From an uncultured Oscillospiraceae bacterium (GTDB taxonomy: Bacteria > Bacillota > Clostridia > Oscillospirales > Oscillospiraceae): a DNA stretch of 7,970 nucleotides. The notes under the pieces are model-generated. The model ran no database searches. It saw only the letters and a program-made list of their open reading frames with translations, and had not been told where the DNA came from. Below are positions 1 through 5,500 of the stretch, one piece after another (within the stretch, counting starts at the first letter, position 1; each line of letters begins with the position of its first letter). Where the stretch lies: assembly GCA_900769995.1 (NCBI GenBank), contig CAAGIT010000189.1, positions 1-7,970 of the forward strand, in the 5' to 3' direction. The position numbers and the translations under genes are program-made.

Positions 1-35
1 AGTGACTGGAGTTCAGACGTGTGCTCTTCCGATCT
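1..35. other. Illumina sequencing adapter remnant at contig end
   Basis: Bases 2-35 read GTGACTGGAG at the left and GCTCTTCCGATCT at the right, which is the TruSeq index (read 2 side) adapter/PCR primer sequence base for base as I remember it; base 1 is one more adapter-side base. This is untrimmed library sequence carried into the assembly, not part of the genome. Biological sequence starts at about base 36. It shows that the left edge is a contig end from short-read data, and that any start codon called inside it (for example GTG at 19) is artificial. Confidence 0.97.
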
Positions 36-273
36 ACAATTTGATTGCACAGCTGATGAAATAGCGGAAATGTTTGCAAACAACGAAGCGAAATGGACTG
101 AAGTGCAAGATTCTGTCTTCTCAATATATAATTCTGTTGTTGATTACTTATCAGATTTTGGGTACTATGATACTGCGGTCAACGTTCTACTTGTAAGCGA
201 TGCTGATATCAATGAGGTTTATTTCGCTATCCTTGATGGGGACGTTGTCCTTGACTGTGTAAATGACAGTTAA
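36..273 (+). CDS. Hypothetical acidic protein, 5'-truncated
   Basis: This is an open reading frame of 78 complete codons ending at TAA 271-273. Its 5' end is lost at the contig edge: the frame stays open into the adapter, so no true start can be seen. The readable protein is acidic, mostly helical in character, and contains the segment DYLSDFGYYDTAVNVLL. I recognise no domain and the function is unknown. It is AT-rich compared with most of the window, as is common for phage early or host accessory genes. Its stop overlaps that of the convergent small gene on the other strand: both TAA codons share the TTAA at 270-273. It could be phage or flanking DNA. Moderate confidence that it is a real gene, since the frame is uninterrupted and amino-acid usage is natural. 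Confidence 0.55.
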
Positions 274-434
274 CCATTCAATGCCAGCAATATCCTTAGA
301 TTGCTTTTTGCTTCGTCGTAGAGCCGGACATCCAGGGCGTCCAGCATCCGGTGCAGCTCCTGCTTTCTACGCCGATTCGCAACGGTGCGCGGGACCTTGT
401 GAACCTTCACTTTGCGGTGTACTTTGACAATCAT
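270..434 (-). CDS. Small basic hypothetical protein, 54 aa
   Basis: The chosen start is the ATG at 434-432, because a textbook ribosome binding site (AAGGAGG, + strand 442-448) sits 7 nt upstream of it. A longer in-frame start at 488 has no such site. The protein begins MIVKVHRKVKVHKVPR and has an Arg/Lys/His-rich first half (residues 4-28, including RRRKQ), followed by a helical second half ending in LRILLALNG. This charge pattern suggests nucleic-acid or acidic-partner binding, but that is inference and no family is recognised. It lies divergent to the HTH/recombinase operon, and its ribosome binding site falls inside one arm of an inverted repeat (438-451/486-499), so translation or transcription may be controlled there. 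Confidence 0.6.
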   Translation of the reverse strand: MIVKVHRKVKVHKVPRTVANRRRKQELHRMLDALDVRLYDEAKSNLRILLALNG

Positions 435-597
435 TTCATTACCTCCTTGTGTGATCTTTCGGTTTTGCTTCCACTTCGACCGTACCACAGGGAGGTAATT
501 TTGTAAACTTTCTCATATGACCCCAGTTTTCATTCATAAACATTCGACACTCTTCACGATTGGATTTTCCGCATTTATGACGAAAGGAGCTGGAAAT
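435..597. promoter_or_regulatory. Divergent intergenic control region
   Basis: This stretch separates the leftward small gene from the rightward HTH/recombinase operon, so it must supply promoters for both. For the leftward gene the best box pair I see is TTTACA (+ strand 502-507) and TACGGT (479-484) with a 17-nt spacer; the -35 is good and the -10 is poor. For the rightward operon, TTCACG/TATGAC near 553-581 is weak. The rightward ribosome binding site is GAAAGGAG at about 582-589. The main structure is the inverted repeat at 438-451/486-499, whose right arm lies in the spacer of the leftward promoter candidate. The boxes were judged by eye and are low confidence; the region's regulatory role follows mainly from layout. 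Confidence 0.4.
438..499. repeat. 14-bp inverted repeat over a ribosome binding site
   Basis: The left arm 438-451 (ATTACCTCCTTGTG) and right arm 486-499 (CACAGGGAGGTAAT) match as reverse complements at 13 of 14 positions, with 34 nt between them. The left arm contains the ribosome binding site of the leftward 54-aa gene. It could be an operator for the neighbouring HTH protein, or an RNA hairpin that hides that ribosome binding site in longer leftward transcripts. Confidence 0.6.
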
Positions 598-1155
598 ATG
601 GTATCTGAATACCTGGAATCGCTGAAAGAGCGAGGAAAATGGAACTTTTCTGACCTGTCACAAAAGACGGGGTTATCAGAATCAACAATCCGTCGAATTT
701 TCACGGACCCATACAACAATCCAACCATGGACACACTGGTCAAGCTTGTCGTTGCCATGGGCGGCTCCATCGACAGATTGGTTGGGATTAAAAATCCGGC
801 TGACGCAAATGAGGAAACAGAAACAGATGCTATACATGAAACACTGAATGAAATACGGGACCTTCGGAATGAGATGCTTGCGCATCAGCGTGAATCCTAC
901 GAGAGAGAACTTGCTAGCCTCCATGCGGAAAATGACAGGCTGAGAAAGGAAAAGAAAACGCTACGGAATGCGCTGACTGTTTCTATCCTGATTATGGTTG
1001 TGCTGATGTTCGCGACGATCCTGTTCTTAATCTATGACCTGACGCATCTGGACCGCGGCTGGATTCAGGCCCTCTATGGAACAAAATCCAGCCAGTATGG
1101 CATCAGCTCGGTCCTGCGAGGCATTATCGACTATTTCATGGAGGTATTCCTATGA
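598..1155 (+). CDS. Membrane-anchored XRE-like HTH regulator
   Basis: This 185-aa protein begins at ATG 598, chosen because GAAAGGAG lies 8 nt upstream; an in-frame ATG at 517 lacks a site. Residues about 4-65 form a helix-turn-helix of the XRE/Cro type, with the recognition part around KTGLSESTIRRIF (23-35). Residues about 76-122 are a charged heptad-like coiled coil, suggesting dimerisation. Residues about 125-146 form a single hydrophobic span preceded by RKEKK, which predicts the DNA-binding end inside the cell. A tail of about 40 residues follows. The stop overlaps the recombinase start (ATGA at 1152-1155), so the two are translationally coupled. Known for the family: XRE proteins are phage and mobile-element repressors. 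Inferred: it regulates the recombinase operon or lysogeny, perhaps in response to a membrane signal. It is not a classical CI repressor, since it has no S24 peptidase domain. Confidence 0.85.
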   Translation: MVSEYLESLKERGKWNFSDLSQKTGLSESTIRRIFTDPYNNPTMDTLVKLVVAMGGSIDRLVGIKNPADANEETETDAIHETLNEIRDLRNEMLAHQRESYERELASLHAENDRLRKEKKTLRNALTVSILIMVVLMFATILFLIYDLTHLDRGWIQALYGTKSSQYGISSVLRGIIDYFMEVFL

Positions 1156-2780
1156 ACGCACATGGCGCCTATATTCTGGCACGCTACTCTACAGACAATC
1201 AGAACCCGGACAGCATTGAGGTTCAGGTTGAAAAGTGCACAGGATGGTGCGCCGAGCACAATCTCCCAGTGCTGGATATCTTTTCGGATTATGCTGTATC
1301 CGGTATGAAAGACACACGACCGCAGTATGACCGGATGATTCGGCAGCTCCAGCAGGGCGGCGCAGATACTGTCGTGATCTACGATCAGAGCCGGATGTTC
1401 CGAAAGCTGACAGCCTGGTTTTCCTTCCGGGAACAGCTTGAGCAAATGGGCGCCAGGGTCGTATCGGTGACACAGCCGATGATCGGGGGAGACCTCCAGG
1501 ACCCGACCAACTTCCTGACGGAGGGCAGCATGGCCCTGTTCAATCAAATCTGGGCGCTTCAGACCAGGCAGAAGGTCATTGAAAAAATGCGCTTTATGGC
1601 TCGAAACGGACAGCACACAGGCGGCGTTCCGGCCCTTGGTTACAAGGTCGTGGATGGACACCTTGAGATTTGCGAAGAAGAGGCGAAAATTGTTCGGCGC
1701 ATATTCCACGCCTACGCCAATGGGGAATCCTACCGGAAGATCATCGAGGGCCTGAACGCGGATGGTCTCCGAACCAGAGCCGGGAATCCATTCGGCACAA
1801 ACAGCCTGCATGACTTGCTGAAAAATGAAAAATACATCGGTATTTTATATTACGGAGCAACGAAAAAAAGCCCAACCGGGAAAAGAACCGCTCACAGCGG
1901 AAAGGCGCAGGATGCGATTCGAATTGATGGCGGATGTCCAAGAATTATCGACGATGAAACCTGGAAATGCGTGCAGGATAAAATGGAAAAGAACAAGAAA
2001 GGCCAGGCCGGTCGCCCACCGCTTCACAATTACCCGCTCAAAGGAAAGGTTTTTTGCGGAGAATGTGGCAGCGCGATGGTAATTTCCCGCTCCCAGTACA
2101 AGTATTATTATTATGGGTGCGCAAGAAAACAGCGAGACAGGACATGCGATTCCTCGAAGATCAGCGCACAAAAATTGGAGCGTCTTGTTGCAGGCGCGGT
2201 TCGAGGTCTGTTTGGCCGTCCTGAAAACATTAACGGCCTGATCGAGATAATGCGAAACGAGCGATCCCGCATATTGGGAGATGCTCCAGAGAGGCTACGG
2301 TCTCTGATTTATGCACGGGCTTCAATCATTAAAAAATTAGATTCTGCAACAAACGCAATTTTATCCGGGCTTAATAGCGATACGCTCCGGAAAAAAATTG
2401 AGGAGCTGGAGGCGGAACAGCGCAGAATTGATATAGCCATGGAACAGCTCAAGGCAAACGTCGATACTGCCGGACTATCCGACGAGGCAATCCGATCTGG
2501 TCTGGATGAGATCATATCTAGATCATCCGGAGATGATGACGCAGTATTTTCTGTTGTTGCTCGCGTCGAGGTATTCCGGGATCATATTTTGGTTTGGACA
2601 TTGCTCGATTCCAATTTTAATGGAAAAATTGATTTCCGAGATACAGGGATTATGTTAAATGTTACAGAAAACGAAGAGCTGGATTACGCCGAAGGATTGC
2701 TATATATTGACGGTGTCGCCTTACCTGCTCCACGAATTATTGTCAATTCGAAGCTCGCCGTTTTACGTGTGTCGAGATGA
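1152..2780 (+). CDS. Large serine recombinase (site-specific integrase)
   Basis: This is a 542-aa recombinase that cuts and rejoins DNA at attachment sites through a serine-DNA intermediate. The resolvase catalytic domain covers about residues 5-150: Arg11 and nucleophile Ser13 in ARYSTDNQ, then Arg81 and Arg84 in YDQSRMFRK. The Recombinase domain follows at about 155-280, including GGVPALGYK. The zinc ribbon has Cys302 and Cys305 (FCGEC), Cys323 and Cys332. A coiled-coil stretch at about 340-440 is the usual place for synapsis control. Length and domain order fit a full-length, intact member, so activity is expected. Start ATG 1152 overlaps the stop of the upstream HTH gene; no other start is needed. 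In phages and integrative elements these enzymes integrate, and with a directionality factor excise; no such factor is identified here, although small basic proteins can serve. A terminator follows the stop by 8 nt. Confidence 0.96.
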   Translation: MNAHGAYILARYSTDNQNPDSIEVQVEKCTGWCAEHNLPVLDIFSDYAVSGMKDTRPQYDRMIRQLQQGGADTVVIYDQSRMFRKLTAWFSFREQLEQMGARVVSVTQPMIGGDLQDPTNFLTEGSMALFNQIWALQTRQKVIEKMRFMARNGQHTGGVPALGYKVVDGHLEICEEEAKIVRRIFHAYANGESYRKIIEGLNADGLRTRAGNPFGTNSLHDLLKNEKYIGILYYGATKKSPTGKRTAHSGKAQDAIRIDGGCPRIIDDETWKCVQDKMEKNKKGQAGRPPLHNYPLKGKVFCGECGSAMVISRSQYKYYYYGCARKQRDRTCDSSKISAQKLERLVAGAVRGLFGRPENINGLIEIMRNERSRILGDAPERLRSLIYARASIIKKLDSATNAILSGLNSDTLRKKIEELEAEQRRIDIAMEQLKANVDTAGLSDEAIRSGLDEIISRSSGDDDAVFSVVARVEVFRDHILVWTLLDSNFNGKIDFRDTGIMLNVTENEELDYAEGLLYIDGVALPAPRIIVNSKLAVLRVSR

Positions 2781-2788
2781 TAATAATT

Positions 2789-2824
2789 ACAAAGACAGAG
2801 ACCATCGCTGGTCTCTGTCTTTGT
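2789..2824. terminator. Bidirectional rho-independent terminator
   Basis: Arms 2789-2804 (ACAAAGACAGAGACCA) and 2809-2824 are perfect reverse complements over 16 bp, with a 4-nt loop TCGC. The + strand continues GTGTTATTTTC and the - strand continues AATTATTA, both T-rich. It lies 8 nt after the recombinase stop and 1 nt after the stop of the convergent leftward gene, so it can end both operons. Confidence 0.88.
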
Positions 2825-2825
2825 G

Positions 2826-3287
2826 TTATTTTCTAGCAATCTCGGCGTAGTAGACCGAAGCCTTATGCGGAACCGCATCGTCATCGGCGAGCCAATCATG
2901 GGCAAGGTCTGCCCAGAAGTCCGGCTTGTCGACGCCGTATTTCTGGGCTGTCTTTCCGTAGTCGCTCCATACGGCGTTCATAATCGCGTAGAACTCGGCG
3001 CGATCAAACGGCCAGCCGCGCTGCTGAAGAACTTGCGACGTCTGCTCCATCGTCCAGTGCGGCCCCACCCCGCCGTCAGATGTATGGCGCATGGATTCGG
3101 TCCATTTTTTGGCGGTGTGTTCGTCCAGTTTATGATGATCTTCGTGCGCCTCTTCATTCTGCTCCTGATATTCCTCCAGTTTATGCCGTGTGGACAGGAG
3201 CAGCTCGAGGCGCTCAATGTTGCACCAGGTCATCGGACATTCCAGGATCTCGTCGATCTCATGGCAAAGGGATTCGATATCGATCAT
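2826..3287 (-). CDS. Phage protein of unknown function, 153 aa, His-rich
   Basis: The start ATG at 3287-3285 has AGGGAG just upstream, overlapping the end of the preceding gene (stop at 3294-3292, 4-nt gap), so the two are probably co-translated; the in-frame ATG at 3350 would overlap that gene and is rejected. The N-terminal third is helical and acidic. Residues 48-69 are rich in His and charged residues (HEDHHKL and nearby). The C-terminal half contains GPHWTMEQTSQVLQQRGWPF and a helical pattern with EFYAIMN and DFWADLAHDWLADDDA. From memory this half resembles a family seen in many gut Firmicutes phages and prophages (possibly DUF7841, label uncertain), with no established function. It is the last gene of the leftward cassette and its stop sits beside the terminator. 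No signal peptide or membrane span is visible. Confidence 0.82.
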   Translation of the reverse strand: MIDIESLCHEIDEILECPMTWCNIERLELLLSTRHKLEEYQEQNEEAHEDHHKLDEHTAKKWTESMRHTSDGGVGPHWTMEQTSQVLQQRGWPFDRAEFYAIMNAVWSDYGKTAQKYGVDKPDFWADLAHDWLADDDAVPHKASVYYAEIARK

Positions 3288-3291
3288 AGGC

Positions 3292-3696
3292 TCACTCCCT
3301 CGTAACGGTGATCGCCAGGTTGGAGATCGTCGGCGCGGTGTTTCCGCCAACAGATACCGTCAGGGCTGCGTCACCGCAGCACAGGACCCGGATGATCGCC
3401 ACGATGGCGACGTTCTCGACCTGCGTGCCGGCGGTTGTGATGGCCACGGAGGCCGTCGCGCCAGGGACATTGACGCCGTTCTGCTGGAGATTCAGTGCGA
3501 CGGTGCCGACGGCAGCGGCAGTCAGCGTGGCGGAAATTGCCACGGCATAGTAGCCAGGTTCCCGCAGATTGATTGCAGAACCGCTGGCGTCGATGCAGTT
3601 GCCCTTGCGCCGGACGATGCTGCCAACCGGAACCGTGCTGCCAATAGCCGGCGTCGCGCCGGATGTATTCGCTGTATAGATCAGGGACTTGCTCAA
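3292..3696 (-). CDS. C1q/TNF/BclA-C-terminus-like jelly-roll protein
   Basis: This 134-aa protein starts at TTG 3696-3694. The TTG is supported by GAGAGGAG 8 nt upstream and by the absence of a nearer ATG. The sequence alternates hydrophobic and small residues, as beta strands do, with INLREPGYYAVAISATLT (42-59) followed by NLQQNGVNVPGATASV (69-84). That pattern matches the trimer-forming C-terminal domain of exosporium BclA and related C1q/TNF-fold domains, which in phages occur on fibres and decoration proteins. No collagen-like stalk precedes it: the whole protein is the globular domain. Cys34 and a Cys106-Cys107 pair are present. It is likely a trimeric surface or virion-associated protein (inference). 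The leftward neighbour starts 4 nt after its stop. The fold call rests on pattern, not a search. Confidence 0.8.
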   Translation of the reverse strand: MSKSLIYTANTSGATPAIGSTVPVGSIVRRKGNCIDASGSAINLREPGYYAVAISATLTAAAVGTVALNLQQNGVNVPGATASVAITTAGTQVENVAIVAIIRVLCCGDAALTVSVGGNTAPTISNLAITVTRE

Positions 3697-3725
3697 GGTT
3701 TACACTCCTCTCAAAAATATGAAAT

Positions 3726-3747
3726 GGGCGAGGCATTTGCCCCGCCC
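3726..3747 (-). terminator. Possible intercistronic terminator or hairpin
   Basis: GGGCGAGGCA (3726-3735) pairs with TGCCCCGCCC (3738-3747), giving about nine usable pairs (one a G-U wobble) around a very short loop. On the leftward transcript it follows the stop of the Gly/Cys-rich gene (3781) and is followed by ATTTCATATTTTTG, a broken U-tract. It may partly terminate transcription, or protect or process the mRNA before the TTG-start gene. Confidence 0.45.
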
Positions 3748-3780
3748 ACAATTCGGCCAGCAGGGCCTGATGATCGATTG

Positions 3781-4389
3781 TCAGATGTTGCCGTTTCCGC
3801 AGCCGCAGCCACCGAAGAAGGGGTTGCAGTTGGTGGAATAGGTCGTCTGCATTGGATAGCGGACGATGCCGCACATCGCCTGCTGCAGCTCGAGCTGCTG
3901 GATTCGGGCGGCCATACGCTCCTGCTTATCCTCACAAAGCTTGTCCAGAACGCGCTGGATACCAGCCGTTGTGTTGGCGTTGATGCAGGCGGCCTGCTGG
4001 GAAACGTTGTAGTTCACGCCGTCGATGGCCCGCTGGGTGGTGCAGCAGCATTCCGCGAGCTGACGCTCCAGGGCATTGAAACTCTGGAGGTTGGTGTAGC
4101 CGAGTTGGCAGATGGCGTTGCCGAGGACCTGATTATTGTTGTTGACGCCGGCTAGAATGTCGTTGGCCTTGCTCTGCAGCGAGGAGAAATTGAAGCCGGA
4201 GGCCAGGTCTTCAGTCGTGGCGCAGTTTCCGGTGCTCCGTCCACCAAAGCCGTTGAAGCCGCCGCCAAGGAGGCCCAGCAGGATCAGCAGGGCAAAAATC
4301 CACATTCCGCCATTGCCAAAGCCGATATTGCTGCCGTCACCGTCGGTCACGGCGCGGATATCCGCCGGGGACATCATCATTTCATTCAT
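3781..4389 (-). CDS. Gly/Cys-rich single-span membrane protein with CCC motif
   Basis: This 202-aa protein starts at ATG 4389-4387, with GAAAGGAG upstream. It reads MNEMMMSPADIRAV, then a Gly-rich linker, one hydrophobic span at about residues 29-43 (MWIFALLILLGLLGG) and a second Gly/Phe-rich stretch. A long helical region follows (about 58-175) with SGFNFSSLQSK, NAICQLGYTNLQ and ERQLAECCCTTQRAID (CCC at 114-116). The protein ends in a short Cys/Gly tail, FFGGCGCGNGNI. There are eleven cysteines in total. From memory, similar proteins with the ATTEDLASGFNFS and ECCC...NIDA/GVNY pattern recur in prophages of gut Firmicutes without assigned function. The clustered cysteines suggest metal binding, disulphide cross-linking or acylation, but nothing in the sequence decides which. 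The gene lies 50 nt after its upstream neighbour's stop and is followed by a possible terminator hairpin. Confidence 0.85.
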   Translation of the reverse strand: MNEMMMSPADIRAVTDGDGSNIGFGNGGMWIFALLILLGLLGGGFNGFGGRSTGNCATTEDLASGFNFSSLQSKANDILAGVNNNNQVLGNAICQLGYTNLQSFNALERQLAECCCTTQRAIDGVNYNVSQQAACINANTTAGIQRVLDKLCEDKQERMAARIQQLELQQAMCGIVRYPMQTTYSTNCNPFFGGCGCGNGNI

Positions 4390-4439
4390 CCATAAAGACT
4401 CCTTTCATAAAAAATATCGTAAACACACGCGCGCTGTGA

Positions 4440-4700
4440 TTACTTCAACTGACTCAGGATGTCATCCGGGTTGATGTTGTTCTGCCGGCAAAGATCGTAA
4501 AACACAACCTTTGGATCGCGGTCACCAACCATGGCCAGGACGGACGACAGCATCGGATTGTGGGACGCGGTCTGCTGCAGGGCGGCAGACGGATTCCTGG
4601 CGGTCGATAGCATCCCCATCATGCGCCTCACGGACTGGAGCACGGCTGGGTCAATCTTCGGGCCGGAAACGGCGCTGAGCATAGAGACCAACGGATTCAT
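4440..4700 (-). CDS. Hypothetical small helical phage protein, 86 aa
   Basis: The start ATG at 4700-4698 overlaps the stop of the upstream gene (ATGA), and AAGGAGG lies 7 nt upstream, so the start is firm and translation is coupled. The protein is rich in Met, Leu, Ser and Ala, with helical segments at about 17-34 (AVLQSVRRMMGML) and 48-60. It ends in PKVVFYDLCRQNNINPDDILSQLK, a pattern of an amphipathic helix plus a short NPDDIL cap. No membrane span is strong enough to call. The family is not recognised with certainty; small genes of this look often accompany the CCC-motif gene in gut phages (memory, not checked). A role in the same complex as its coupled neighbour is a reasonable inference. 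Confidence 0.78.
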   Translation of the reverse strand: MNPLVSMLSAVSGPKIDPAVLQSVRRMMGMLSTARNPSAALQQTASHNPMLSSVLAMVGDRDPKVVFYDLCRQNNINPDDILSQLK

Positions 4701-5071
4701 TCGGTATCCTCCTTCTTTGCCCGGTTACGGGTAGGCGCCAGGCTCTTGACGAATTCCTCGAACTCCTTCCTGGTGACAAATTCAGGCTTTTCAGCAGGCG
4801 CCGTCTCCGGATCGTAGCGTTCGAATTTGTAATAGGTCGTTGTAGCCAAGCCCATCTGATCGGCTACGCGGAGCGCGAAGATCGGTTCGTTTTGCACCAT
4901 GATCCAGGCTTTCCCACCCGGCTGGACGCTGACCTGGTCGACCTGTTTGATAGACTGCACCTGAATCCAATCCGGGCCGCTCTGTTGCGGCTGCGGATTC
5001 CAATTCTGCGGCCGTATAGGCTGGAATGTAGGTTGCCACGGCATCTGCGGGTACATCTGATTTTCAAACAT
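4697..5071 (-). CDS. Pro/Gln-rich phage protein, 124 aa, unknown function
   Basis: This is the first gene of the leftward five-gene cassette. The start ATG at 5071-5069 has AAAGGCGG 8 nt upstream. Residues 1-33 are low-complexity, rich in Pro, Gln, Trp and Asn. Residues about 35-86 look like a compact beta domain: DWIQVQSIKQVDQVSVQPGG, then AWIMVQNEPIFALRVAD and TTYYKFERYDP. The C-terminus carries PEFVTRKEFEEFVKSL (96-111), a helix motif I recall at the end of many small phage proteins of this type. It ends in a basic/acidic tail. No function is established. An assembly or virion-linked role is plausible because of its neighbours, but this is inference. It overlaps the next gene by 4 nt, implying coupled expression. 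Confidence 0.8.
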   Translation of the reverse strand: MFENQMYPQMPWQPTFQPIRPQNWNPQPQQSGPDWIQVQSIKQVDQVSVQPGGKAWIMVQNEPIFALRVADQMGLATTTYYKFERYDPETAPAEKPEFVTRKEFEEFVKSLAPTRNRAKKEDTE

Positions 5072-5153
5072 GATTTATACCGCCTTTCTGCCCCAAGTAT
5101 GACAGAAAAAAGGGGAAATCACCACGGATGGAAACCGTAAAAAAGGCGTAAAA
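5072..5153 (-). promoter_or_regulatory. Leader and probable promoter of the leftward cassette
   Basis: This stretch lies downstream (leftward) of a strong terminator and before the first cassette gene, so the cassette needs its own promoter here or read-through. On the leftward strand it contains two copies of TTTTTTACG 12 nt apart, T-rich runs, and TGTCATACT, which resembles an extended -10 with no good -35. The region is AT-rich in an otherwise GC-rich neighbourhood. The promoter call is weak and rests mostly on position. Confidence 0.35.
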
Positions 5154-5183
5154 AAATCGGCCTCCCCGGAGGGAGGCCGATTT
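5154..5183 (-). terminator. Rho-independent terminator after the lysis module
   Basis: Arms 5154-5166 (AAATCGGCCTCCC) and 5171-5183 pair perfectly over 13 bp around a 4-nt loop. On the leftward transcript the GC-rich stem is followed by a run of seven T. The stem begins immediately after the TAG stop (5186-5184) of the HTH gene, so it ends the transcript carrying holin, endolysin and HTH genes. Confidence 0.9.
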
Positions 5184-5489
5184 CTACTCATCCATGATCC
5201 GGCGCATCCACCAGCGGCCGGACCATACAATCCATATTTTGTTTTTCGCGCTACGGACCCATTTCTGAACGGCATCAACACTGCAATCCAGCTCTTCAGC
5301 CGCACGCTCCTGTGTCAGGCCACGGCGAATGCAGAGGTCGACGACAAGCCGCTCGGCGTCGTCCAGGTTCACAAGGCCTATGGCCATCTCGACAAATTCC
5401 CGGTCCGGGCTCTGGAGAATCGCACGGATTTTGGCGTCCCGCTGCTTTTTATCGCTCGGGTGTGCTATAACTTCACAGATGATGGCCAT
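5184..5489 (-). CDS. Sigma-70 region-4-like helix-turn-helix protein
   Basis: This 101-aa protein starts at ATG 5489-5487, set by AAGGAG 7 nt upstream; the AAGGAG overlaps the TAA stop of the upstream gene. Residues about 43-85 form a helix-turn-helix like sigma factor region 4: DDAERLVVDLCIRRGLTQERA, then AEELDCSVDAVQKWVRSAKNKI. The acidic/basic N-terminal 40 residues form helices. The C-terminus is short and rich in Trp and Arg (IWIVWSGRWWMRRIMDE). There is no sigma region 2, so it is not a full sigma factor. Small proteins of this kind in phages can be transcription activators or DNA-binding partners in packaging; which applies here cannot be told. It is the last gene before a strong terminator, downstream of the lysis genes. 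Its target might be the promoter of the cassette just beyond (inference). Confidence 0.83.
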   Translation of the reverse strand: MAIICEVIAHPSDKKQRDAKIRAILQSPDREFVEMAIGLVNLDDAERLVVDLCIRRGLTQERAAEELDCSVDAVQKWVRSAKNKIWIVWSGRWWMRRIMDE

Positions 5490-5500
5490 ATTCGTGCTCC

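Noticed and set aside
19..36. GTG start at 19 for the first rightward gene
   Set aside because: It lies inside the Illumina adapter; the gene is truncated at its 5' end.
517..597. Earlier ATG (517) for the HTH gene
   Set aside because: The nearest GGAGG is more than 20 nt away and the added residues do not extend the HTH domain; ATG 598 has a well-spaced site.
1131..1811. A 226-codon leftward open frame
   Set aside because: Antisense to the recombinase, whose catalytic motifs are all intact; no ribosome binding site or recognisable domain.
3190..4155. A 321-codon rightward open frame
   Set aside because: It runs antisense over three well-supported leftward genes, has no ribosome binding site, and its product is rich in Arg, Gly and Asp with no domain pattern. 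It arises from the GC-rich composition.
4393..4439. Short CACA/TGTG dyad followed by T-rich sequence as a leftward terminator after the 86-aa gene
   Set aside because: Only about four base pairs can form outside the CG-alternating core, so it is too weak to call.
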